From an uncultured bacterium (GTDB lineage: Bacteria > Patescibacteriota > Patescibacteriia > Patescibacteriales > UBA12465), in assembly GCA_903945435.1 (NCBI GenBank), contig CAJAVM010000019.1:1-39606 (forward strand): DNA of 39,606 nt. Direction: 5' to 3'. The notes under the pieces were generated by a model. It was not told the origin of the DNA. It searched no databases and saw only the letters and a program-made list of their open reading frames with translations. Made by a program: the position numbers and the translations under genes. Shown here piece after piece: positions 1 through 7,797 of this stretch. Positions within the stretch are counted from its first letter, which is position 1. Every line of letters starts with the position of its first letter.

Positions 1-531
1 AATCTCATCTGCCTTAAAAAAAACTGACGAATCAAAATCGGCTGGAATCATTTTAATTTTGCTTTTTTCCACCGCATCCAGCTTGTCATATCGCGTATAG
101 ATAAAAACGAACTGTTCATTTCTTCCAAGCTCCAAATCGTCGTTATCGCAAAGCGGAAACTGCCTACTTTTATCCGCGCAAGTCTTATTTTTATTTTTTT
201 CCGTATCAGCTATCGGAACTAGCTCTATACGAAACACTTCACTATAATATTCCTTTTTATTTTTTATAATCTCTTCATCGAAAATTGGCAGACCGAAAAG
301 AATTGATCTGTTTTTTCCCTTGGAATCAAGCTCCTTAACCGCATACTTCTTCTCTTCATTCGGAAGTGTCAATCTGAAACCTATTTCTTCATTGGTATAG
401 GTAACTACGTCAGCTATCCCCTGATCTTTAAACTGTTTGTTATTTTTTCCTAGCTCATGTTTCCTGAAAATTTCTTCTCGGAAACTATTCGACAAACCAT
501 TTCCTATTTGCCGGCTAGTCTGCTTATTCAT
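1..531 (-). CDS. Unknown protein, N-terminal part (runs off left edge)
   Basis: The frame is open from an ATG at 529-531 down to base 1, giving at least 177 residues; the C-terminus lies outside the window. I do not recognise a family. The visible part is hydrophilic, rich in Lys, Glu and Asp, with no signal peptide or membrane segment at this start. Residues about 44-56 (YTNEEIGFRLTLP) resemble the opening strand of small beta-rich domains seen in many CPR lipoproteins, but that is only an impression. The start is 15 bases downstream of the alr stop on the same strand, so it is probably the tail of the same operon. No ribosome binding site is visible. An upstream start is blocked by stops in the short gap. 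Confidence 0.6.
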   Translation of the reverse strand, partial: MNKQTSRQIGNGLSNSFREEIFRKHELGKNNKQFKDQGIADVVTYTNEEIGFRLTLPNEEKKYAVKELDSKGKNRSILFGLPIFDEEIIKNKKEYYSEVFRIELVPIADTEKNKNKTCADKSRQFPLCDNDDLELGRNEQFVFIYTRYDKLDAVEKSKIKMIPADFDSSVFFKADEI

Positions 532-546
532 TTTTATTTACTATAT

Positions 547-1692
547 TTATATATTGATAATAGATTTTCTTATACTCTGCTGAAATTTAACTAAAACTTC
601 ATAAGAGATAGTATCCATGAGTTCAGCTAACGAGACAACTGAATTAGGGTCATCTAGTTGCTTAGAAACTAATTTAACCTCATCACCAACCTTTATATCA
701 TGATTCCCTATCTCTAAACAAGTTAAATTCATACAAACTCTACCAGCAATATGCGCAAAAAATTTTTCATTACCAGAAACTAGAAACTGTGCTTTATTTG
801 ATAAGCGTCTATCTAATCCCTCAAAATATCCAAAAGGAATCACTGCAATTCTATTATCTGTTGGGGAACGATAAGTTTCGTTATAAGAAACGCTTTCATT
901 CGCTTTCAACTCTTGGATAGAAACAATACGAGAAAAAATTTCTAAAGCTGGCTTAAGTTGTAACGTTGCATCTGTATTTTCTTCATGAGAAAATGGACTA
1001 TATCCATAAAGAGCTAGTCCCGGTCTAAAGGCCGTTAAAAATTTATTTTCTGATTTAAAAACGGATGCCGAATTTCCGAGATGAATCCAACGCGGAAAAT
1101 AACCAGCTGCTTTCAAAGTATCGAGCGTTTCCATAAAATCATTTTCTTGAGCGTCATTCATTACCGAAAGGCTATCAGCCGAAGCCAGATGAGAACATAA
1201 ACCGCTAATTTCAACCCTATCTAAATATTTTTTGTTATTAATAATAAAGGTTTTAACATTTTTAATCCCTTCGCGATTCATACCAGAATTTACAAAGAGA
1301 TGAACATGGGCTCTTTTGCCGTAACGTGATAAATATTTTAAAGTCGTTTCATTGTAAATAACAAATTCGGTTCTGCTCAATTTTGCATATCCATAAACTT
1401 TTAATGGCATTTCTCCTAAGATTAGTATTTTACCTTTAAAATAACGATATGCAATCTGTGCTTCCGGGTAGGAATCGACAGCTATCATTTTAGTCTGAGT
1501 GTTATTTAAAATAAGACAAACTTCTTTTAACCCATGTCCGTAGGCATTAGCTTTTAGAACTGGGAATATTTCCGCCTCTGGCTGTAGACTTCTTAAATAA
1601 TTAAAGTTATCAATAATATTCTTAGCATCTATTTCAATTCGATTTAAGGTCTCATACTTAGGCTTAATGAGTTGTCTAATAAAATTAATCAT
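547..1692 (-). CDS. alr: Alanine racemase
   Basis: PLP enzyme interconverting L- and D-alanine; it supplies D-Ala for peptidoglycan in the cytoplasm. The 381 residues match the usual family length. The PLP lysine is Lys47 in KANAYGHG, in an N-terminal TIM barrel. RPGLALYGYSP marks the end of the barrel. In the C-terminal beta domain VSYNETY carries the expected catalytic tyrosine, followed by GYFEGLDR and AGRVCMNLT, which correspond to the family's GYADG and GRVCMDQ motifs. It lies 16 bases downstream of the 358-aa membrane protein and is part of the long minus-strand run that starts at the ferredoxin. Its presence implies that this cell makes or remodels its own wall. The identification is firm. 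Confidence 0.95.
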   Translation of the reverse strand: MINFIRQLIKPKYETLNRIEIDAKNIIDNFNYLRSLQPEAEIFPVLKANAYGHGLKEVCLILNNTQTKMIAVDSYPEAQIAYRYFKGKILILGEMPLKVYGYAKLSRTEFVIYNETTLKYLSRYGKRAHVHLFVNSGMNREGIKNVKTFIINNKKYLDRVEISGLCSHLASADSLSVMNDAQENDFMETLDTLKAAGYFPRWIHLGNSASVFKSENKFLTAFRPGLALYGYSPFSHEENTDATLQLKPALEIFSRIVSIQELKANESVSYNETYRSPTDNRIAVIPFGYFEGLDRRLSNKAQFLVSGNEKFFAHIAGRVCMNLTCLEIGNHDIKVGDEVKLVSKQLDDPNSVVSLAELMDTISYEVLVKFQQSIRKSIINI

Positions 1693-1708
1693 ATATTTAA
1701 ATCCAATT

Positions 1709-2785
1709 TTAATCTGCAGAGACTTTGCCTTCGCCCTGATTAATGGAGTCGTGCTCCAAGCCAGTATTTAAAGCTGAGTCCACGCCTTCGGTTTTTAAAC
1801 CAGTGAAGGAATCTAAGGCCTGGAATTTAATATTATCAAGTAAATTTACCTCTTTCCCAATTTGCTCTTTTGTAGGAGTAAGCTGTACTTCAAATCCTGC
1901 ACGATAATCACTTCCGCCTTCAGTTAAACTATCTATCTGCCAAATTATTTGCCTTGAACTTGGGTTGTAATTTAAAGTTCCAGCTAGAAGTGAAGTGCTA
2001 TCAGTAAAGCTTACATTCTTCGGTAATTTAGCATTCATCACAAAATTTTCAAAGTCACCTGATGGCTCTACTTTAAAGAAAACCCAGAAGTTAGTTGGGA
2101 AGCCAACAATTGGAGGTAAAGGACCGGAACCCAATTGATCACCCTGGGGACTGTTATAATATCCAGCCGCCTGAGCATTAATTCTAGCGGCCACCTTCAC
2201 ATCAGCTAATGGCATTGCATGTTTAAATAACTGATTATTTACTTCATATTCACTAGCCAGACTCCAATTTATAACTTTACCAACTTTAGTTCGTGCCTTA
2301 AAATAAACCACAAACCCGGTATTTATCTCAGCTCCAGGTTGCAAGTCTCCAACCATAAACTCAAAACCACTAACATCGATGGCATTCTTATCTAACTCGT
2401 AAGCGGATGGGGTCGTAATTTTTAAAATAGAAAAATCGTTATTATTAACTATCAATTTTAACTTTAATCCACTCACGGCAATTTGCCCCTTATTTTTTAA
2501 ATGTAATTCAACTGGAAGTCCATCTTCTAATTTAATTGCCTCGGTAGCTAAATTTAAATTTACTTCTACGTCTGGGTTGTTTAGGTCTACCTGAAATTGT
2601 TGAGGCGCAACCCAAACAGAAAAATCAAAATCTGGCTTAAAAAAAGTCATCTTAACAAGTCCAATTAATAAAATCAAAATAATAACTAAAAGTGATGCAT
2701 CCAAAATTAAATGCCAGCGCCTTAGGCGATAAAAACGATCAAAACGCTTTTGCAAATAATGTTTGATGTTTAACATATATTTCAA
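1709..2785 (-). CDS. Membrane-anchored protein with extracellular beta domains, unknown function
   Basis: 358 residues. A short basic cytoplasmic start (Arg/Lys-rich, residues 1-25) is followed by one hydrophobic helix at about 26-47, so the protein is a signal-anchor with the rest outside. The ectodomain is beta-rich. The part after the helix (about 75-200) has LNLATEAIKLEDGLPVELHL and GDLQPGAEINTGFVVYF, phrasing typical of DUF11/CARDB-like immunoglobulin folds. A second similar domain follows at about 225-325 (SGDFENFVMNAKLPKNVSF, GTLNYNPSSRQIIWQIDSL). No catalytic motif is seen. It sits 4 bases from the secreted GHL15/FG-GAP gene upstream and 16 bases from alr, so a cell-surface role is likely. 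Function is unknown. Confidence 0.75.
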   Translation of the reverse strand: MKYMLNIKHYLQKRFDRFYRLRRWHLILDASLLVIILILLIGLVKMTFFKPDFDFSVWVAPQQFQVDLNNPDVEVNLNLATEAIKLEDGLPVELHLKNKGQIAVSGLKLKLIVNNNDFSILKITTPSAYELDKNAIDVSGFEFMVGDLQPGAEINTGFVVYFKARTKVGKVINWSLASEYEVNNQLFKHAMPLADVKVAARINAQAAGYYNSPQGDQLGSGPLPPIVGFPTNFWVFFKVEPSGDFENFVMNAKLPKNVSFTDSTSLLAGTLNYNPSSRQIIWQIDSLTEGGSDYRAGFEVQLTPTKEQIGKEVNLLDNIKFQALDSFTGLKTEGVDSALNTGLEHDSINQGEGKVSAD

Positions 2786-2789
2786 TTGA

Positions 2790-4811
2790 TTAATAAAAAT
2801 TCTTTATACCCGTTAAAATTTCCAACTGTCCGTCATGATTAATATCACTTAAAGATAATTTTAAGCCCTCACTGAATTTACCATCAAAAGCAAAAAATTG
2901 AGAAATCATTTTACCATTACTAAATACTTTAACATGTGGTCCGCCCCCTGGTCCTGGTCCAGTAATTATTTCTGCTCGTCCATCGTTATTAATATCTCCA
3001 GCTGTAATTTCTACGCCACCTTTAAATTTTTTATCGTATGCTAAAAAACTATAAATGAAATTACCTGATACAGAAAATACTTTGATTAATGGCTCATCCC
3101 CCTTCCCTGGCCCAGTAACAATCTCTAAGGCACCGTCACCATTTACATCCGCCAAAGCGACGCTTACGCCGCCTCGTGATTTTTTATCGTAAGCAAAAAA
3201 ATTATGTTTTAATTTTCCATCTGCCGTAAAAACCATAACTTGAGCGCCACCGCCAAGTGTCGGCCCGGTAACAAATAATTTAAAATTACCATTATTAATA
3301 TCAGCAGCTAAATTTAATTGTTTCCTAAAAAACTTATCATACGGATAAAAAGCCGCTAAACGCTTACCATTTTTAACAGAAATTAACTGACCATTTTTTG
3401 CAAATAAGCTTGTATCATTTTCATCATTTTCATCATTAGCAATAATTACTTGTTCTCCGGCAGGATAAGAACTTAAATAAGAGAAGAAGCCATTTTTTAC
3501 TTGTTCTCCCCACATATTAAACACTCTATAAAAATAACCGTTTATAAAAGCGCTCCCCGTAATCAGTTCTGATTTTCTTAAAATTATTGCCCCATCTTTT
3601 GGTGCTAGTTTTAAAAAATTAATTTTTGCACCATTATTAATTATCCTATCTTGCGCCCCTTTTATTTTTTCAAATTCTTCCTTATTAAAAATATATAACT
3701 GCTCTTTATCGGTAGAATTAACTAACACTGAGCCAAATTTAAAATCTCGACGCCAAAGGCTTGGTTTTAAAACTTGATTATCAATATCCAAGAGATTATA
3801 TGGCTGGCTTTTAGCCGACCCAAGATTTACTTCGTATTCATCATACCACCACATTTGAGTATGATTACTGGTATCATAATCAAAGCTATAAAAACCATCT
3901 CCTAATAGAGCGCTAGTTAAACCGAAACGAAAAGTACGATAATCAAATTGATTTTTTTTAGTAACATTTATTACTGGGACCTGGGGATAACGATTTGAAG
4001 GCGGAAATTTTAAATAGCTAGTCATTGACCCAGACCAAGTCCCACCATTTTCCCAAGCTGAAGGGAAAGATTCTAACATCATTCCATTAATAACTTTTTG
4101 ATAACCCTCGAAAGTCTTACCATTACCAGCAATAATAAAATCTGCCCCCATCAAAGCTCTGGTTTTATCTAACATTTTTTTGAATCCTAAGGCCCACAAA
4201 TTATCAGCTTCTGCTTGAGTATCTCTTACACCATTATTATTCACATCCAAATTTCCACCATTAACCCAATAAACATCACCCCAAGTGTTATCATAAAAAA
4301 CACCATCAAATAAACCATTGCTTTTTATTTTTGTAGAAATAAACTCAGGTAAATAATCATTAAAACGGCGACCAAGATTATCGGTCGGAGCAGAATCAGA
4401 AAGATTCAACATATAAGTCGAGGGCCAGTTTGAAATCCGGTTTCCATTTTGGTCTTTTAACCACCAACCATCATAAATGTTATCTCTTAATTCACCTCTT
4501 AAAAAAGCACCAGTCCTTCCAGCATAACCATTTACGTCATCAATAATTTCTTGAGACGTAACATAAGCTAAAATTATCACATCAGGATTAAGCTCTCGAA
4601 TTAGCTTTAGGGATTCAGGATTATTTTCTTGAACCTCCATATCAAGAATCAGTAAATCCCACTTTGATAGTTGTTTAGCCTCATATTCATTAATTTCCCA
4701 TTTCAAAAAATAATTAGCTAAACGTGGATATGTACTTTTAAGAACTGCTGCTTGTGAATTAAGCGGCCACAAAATAAAAATTAGTAATCCTATCGAAATC
4801 AGCTTTTTCAT
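2790..4811 (-). CDS. Secreted GHL15-type putative glycoside hydrolase with C-terminal FG-GAP repeats
   Basis: 673 residues. Residues 1-21 form a Sec signal peptide (hydrophobic core, SQAA cleavage region). Residues about 28-410 look like a TIM barrel of the hypothetical glycosyl hydrolase 15 family: strands WDLLILDMEV, PDVIILAYVTS, DGVFYDNTWGDVYW and a region ending GDGFYSFDYD. The Asp-rich FYDNTWGD motif is a plausible active-site strand. From about 497 to the end there are FG-GAP/VCBS-like repeats, each with a calcium-loop-like DxNxDG (DVNGDG, DINNDG, DINHDG) and the phrase TGPGPGGGPHVKVF or a variant. Such repeats normally form a beta-propeller for surface binding. The last repeat is cut short, ending soon after EILTG. 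Substrate is unknown; polysaccharide binding or cleavage at the surface is inference. Confidence 0.75.
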   Translation of the reverse strand: MKKLISIGLLIFILWPLNSQAAVLKSTYPRLANYFLKWEINEYEAKQLSKWDLLILDMEVQENNPESLKLIRELNPDVIILAYVTSQEIIDDVNGYAGRTGAFLRGELRDNIYDGWWLKDQNGNRISNWPSTYMLNLSDSAPTDNLGRRFNDYLPEFISTKIKSNGLFDGVFYDNTWGDVYWVNGGNLDVNNNGVRDTQAEADNLWALGFKKMLDKTRALMGADFIIAGNGKTFEGYQKVINGMMLESFPSAWENGGTWSGSMTSYLKFPPSNRYPQVPVINVTKKNQFDYRTFRFGLTSALLGDGFYSFDYDTSNHTQMWWYDEYEVNLGSAKSQPYNLLDIDNQVLKPSLWRRDFKFGSVLVNSTDKEQLYIFNKEEFEKIKGAQDRIINNGAKINFLKLAPKDGAIILRKSELITGSAFINGYFYRVFNMWGEQVKNGFFSYLSSYPAGEQVIIANDENDENDTSLFAKNGQLISVKNGKRLAAFYPYDKFFRKQLNLAADINNGNFKLFVTGPTLGGGAQVMVFTADGKLKHNFFAYDKKSRGGVSVALADVNGDGALEIVTGPGKGDEPLIKVFSVSGNFIYSFLAYDKKFKGGVEITAGDINNDGRAEIITGPGPGGGPHVKVFSNGKMISQFFAFDGKFSEGLKLSLSDINHDGQLEILTGIKNFY

Positions 4812-4814
4812 TTT

Positions 4815-6086
4815 TTATTTAGATTTAGGCTTCTTCTCTAAAGTAATTACTTTCATATGTTTTGGTAAGTACTGACGTAAAACTTTAGGAATCACTACCG
4901 AGCCATCAGCCCGCTGATTTTGTTCTAAAATAGCTGGAAGCAAGCGGCTGGTCGCTAAACCAGAAGCATTAAGGGTATGTACAAATTCATTCTTACCAGT
5001 TGCTGGATTCTTATAACGAATCTGGCCTCGTCTTGCTTGATAATCTAAAGCGTTAGAAGCACTGCTTACTTCCTTATATATTTCCATGCTCGGAATATAA
5101 ACTTCTACATCATACGTCTTAGCCATCGCGGCACTACAATCACCAGCAGCTAATTTAGAAATTTGAAAATTAAGTTTTAAGCCTTCCATTAATTTCTGAG
5201 CATTATTAACCATCTCGGCAAACATTTTCCAAGTTTCTTCGGGTCTTGAAAAAATAAACATTTCTATTTTATTGAATTGATGACCTCTAATCATACCTCT
5301 TTCTTCCTGACGATAACTACCCGCTTCTCGTCTAAAACAAGGAGAGTAGGCAAAATATTTTTTAGGCAAATCTTCTTCTGGCAAAATCTCATCACGATGA
5401 TAATTACCAAGCATCATTTCACTAGTCGCATTCAAACATAAGCTATCCTGATTCCAGTAAAGATCATCTCTGAATTTTGGTAGATGGCCAGAAGTATAAG
5501 CCGATTTTTCAGTTAACATAAATGGCGGTATTAAAAACTGGTAACCATTCTTGGTATGAAAATCGATAAAGTATGATAAAAGCGCCCATTCTAATAAAGC
5601 ACCAACTCCTGTATAGCACCAAAATCCAGCACCCGACATTTTTGTCGCTCTTTCGTAATCTATTAATCCTAAAGACGTTGCTAATTCAACGTGATCTTTT
5701 GGCTTAAAATCAAATTCTGGTTTTTTCCCATAAGTATAAATAACTTCATTATTTTCTTTTCCACCAGGAATAACATCGGCGGCAGGTAAATTTGGTAATT
5801 CGGCCATCATTTCCATAAACTGATTTTCTGTCGTTGCTAATTCTTCATCTAATTTTTTAATTTTTTCACCCAAAGTTTTCATCGCAGTAATCACTTCCGG
5901 AGTTGGCTTATTTTTTGAACTACGATTTCGTTCAGCTTTTAGTTCTTCGGATGCCGAAATTAACTCACGACGCTTATCGTCAAGAGTAATAATTTTTTCT
6001 AAATTTAGTTTATCGGGGTCCATTCTTTTTAAAAGACTGGCTTTTACTTCTTCTAAATTTTCTCTAATCAATTTTATATCCAACAT
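4815..6086 (-). CDS. serS: Seryl-tRNA synthetase
   Basis: Class II synthetase charging tRNA-Ser (and tRNA-Sec where present). The length of 423 residues is normal. Residues about 28-98 form the long antiparallel coiled coil that contacts the tRNA variable arm. The catalytic domain has motif 2 (FRREAGSYRQEERGMIRGHQ) and motif 3 (LNASGLATSRLLPAILEQNQ). Motif 3 is slightly divergent from the common form ending AVGR, with ATSR here. It starts 17 bases downstream of dnaX and ends 3 bases before the GHL15 gene. No ribosome binding site is visible before the ATG. Confidence 0.96.
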   Translation of the reverse strand: MLDIKLIRENLEEVKASLLKRMDPDKLNLEKIITLDDKRRELISASEELKAERNRSSKNKPTPEVITAMKTLGEKIKKLDEELATTENQFMEMMAELPNLPAADVIPGGKENNEVIYTYGKKPEFDFKPKDHVELATSLGLIDYERATKMSGAGFWCYTGVGALLEWALLSYFIDFHTKNGYQFLIPPFMLTEKSAYTSGHLPKFRDDLYWNQDSLCLNATSEMMLGNYHRDEILPEEDLPKKYFAYSPCFRREAGSYRQEERGMIRGHQFNKIEMFIFSRPEETWKMFAEMVNNAQKLMEGLKLNFQISKLAAGDCSAAMAKTYDVEVYIPSMEIYKEVSSASNALDYQARRGQIRYKNPATGKNEFVHTLNASGLATSRLLPAILEQNQRADGSVVIPKVLRQYLPKHMKVITLEKKPKSK

Positions 6087-6103
6087 ATTTTTAATAATTA
6101 ATT

Positions 6104-7789
6104 TTAACTTATTACTTCCCCACCGAAGGCTTTAAGGAGATTATCCATCAAGGCTCCAGGCTCTTTATTTATTTCCGCCGCAGCGGATGGCTCAGCGGAA
6201 GATACTATTTGAGAAGACGAACTTGTTCCGCTCGCTGAAGGCTCGCTGGCTGACTCTGTTTTTTTCATTTCCAAATTTTCATCTAATTGAGTTTGTAAAA
6301 TAACTCCAGCTCCAAAAACTTCTGATAATGTTCCCTCTACTACACTCTTAATATTAACATCCGAAACTCTATCTTGATGAAATTTATATTTAAAAACAAC
6401 GCATAATCGTCCAGAAGTCAACGATTGCGGTTCACAATTTTGAAGAACAAAAGATAAAGAATGATTTTGTTTTTTTATTTTTACTAAAAATTCTGGCCAT
6501 TTTTCTATTACTTCTTCATGAGTTAAATCAACCGCTAAACTTTGGTTTACATAATTTTGAGTTACAACTTGCGGTTCTTCAGTTTTAACAATTGTATTAG
6601 GCTTAGGCGCAGAAATAACTTGAGGCTTTGTAAAAGTTGGAGCAGAATTTACAGCGCTTCTATTTACTACCTGATTATTTACAGCTCCAGTAAAAGGGGT
6701 GCTAGTACAAATCTCAATAATCGCTAGCTCTAAAGGGAGCTGGGCAATCAACTGATTTTTTTCATTATAAGCATCGAGCAAACGGCGAGAATAAAATAGT
6801 AAATTTTCAATTGTTACTACACTTAAAATACTATTAACTCTAATTTCAAGTGCATCGCTTAAATTTAAGCCAAAGCTATCAGCTAGTTCGGGATTTACTT
6901 TGCTTAAAATCATTTTTCTTAACAAACTAATAACTTCGCTATTAAAATTTTTAACATTAGCACCGCTATCTACTAAAGAATTAACCAAGGTTATCGATTT
7001 AGCGGCATCTTTGCGACTTAAATATTCCAATAAATCAACCGCCTCACTACTATTATAGTGGGGGATTACTAACTCCGCTTGTTCTAAAGTTATTCTTTTA
7101 TCTCCAAGCGAAAATATCTGACCAAGCAAACTTTCAGCATCACGAAGATGACCACCGCTTTTTCGAGCTACTGCCTCTAAAACATCCGCATCTATTTCTA
7201 TTTTTTCTTTTCCAGCAATAAACTCTAATTTTTTTACAACATCAACAATGCTAATTCTTTTAAAATCAAATCTTTCACACCGAGAAATAATTGTTAGCGG
7301 GACTTTATGAATTTCAGTAGTACATAAAATAAAGATTACATAAACTGGAGGCTCTTCAATTGTTTTAAGCAAAGCATTAAAAGCCGAAGCAGAAAGCATG
7401 TGAACTTCATCTATAATAAAAACTTTATATTTAGCAGTTGAAGGTGCAACCCGAGAAAAAGAAATAATATTCTCTCTAACATTATCAACGCCCGTATTAG
7501 ACGCGGCATCAATTTCAATAATATCGAGATTACTGCCAGAAGTAATTGAAAGGCAATTTACACATTTTCCGCAAGGTTCATAATCACCCTCCTTTTTCTC
7601 TAAGCAATTAACCGATTTAGCAAGCACTCTAGCTAACGTCGTTTTTCCAACTGCACGAGGTCCACAAAACAAAAAAGCTTGAGCCAGTTTCCCTGCTCCA
7701 ATTTCATTCTGTAAAGTTATTTTTATGTGTTTCTGTCCCAAAATTTCTGAAAAATTTTGAGGACGATAATCGCGGTATAAGGTAGCCAT
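6104..7789 (-). CDS. dnaX: DNA polymerase III subunit gamma/tau
   Basis: Clamp-loader ATPase of the replisome, 561 residues. Walker A is GPRAVGKT at 43-50. The zinc module has Cys62, Cys73, Cys76 and Cys79 (EPCGKCVNC). DEVHMLSASAFNALLKTIEEP starts at 127 (Walker B), and the region CTTEIHKVPLTIISRCERF carries sensor 1 and the arginine finger. The C-terminal part (about 370-560) is a low-complexity Pro/Ser/Ala linker followed by a short tau-like domain, ending in LMDNLLKAFGGEVI. It follows the T4SS-type ATPase by 8 bases. I saw no convincing programmed frameshift site: the only long A-run, near residue 510, is too close to the end to make a gamma form. Confidence 0.95.
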   Translation of the reverse strand: MATLYRDYRPQNFSEILGQKHIKITLQNEIGAGKLAQAFLFCGPRAVGKTTLARVLAKSVNCLEKKEGDYEPCGKCVNCLSITSGSNLDIIEIDAASNTGVDNVRENIISFSRVAPSTAKYKVFIIDEVHMLSASAFNALLKTIEEPPVYVIFILCTTEIHKVPLTIISRCERFDFKRISIVDVVKKLEFIAGKEKIEIDADVLEAVARKSGGHLRDAESLLGQIFSLGDKRITLEQAELVIPHYNSSEAVDLLEYLSRKDAAKSITLVNSLVDSGANVKNFNSEVISLLRKMILSKVNPELADSFGLNLSDALEIRVNSILSVVTIENLLFYSRRLLDAYNEKNQLIAQLPLELAIIEICTSTPFTGAVNNQVVNRSAVNSAPTFTKPQVISAPKPNTIVKTEEPQVVTQNYVNQSLAVDLTHEEVIEKWPEFLVKIKKQNHSLSFVLQNCEPQSLTSGRLCVVFKYKFHQDRVSDVNIKSVVEGTLSEVFGAGVILQTQLDENLEMKKTESASEPSASGTSSSSQIVSSAEPSAAAEINKEPGALMDNLLKAFGGEVIS

Positions 7790-7797
7790 AATCTTAA

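Noticed and set aside
2790-3330. FG-GAP repeats as a DNA-level tandem repeat
   Set aside because: The repetition is at protein level only; the DNA of the units has diverged and is not a nucleotide tandem repeat.
6261-6275. A7 run in dnaX as a programmed frameshift site
   Set aside because: It is near residue 510 of 561 and not in the X XXY YYZ frame, so it could not produce a gamma-type product.
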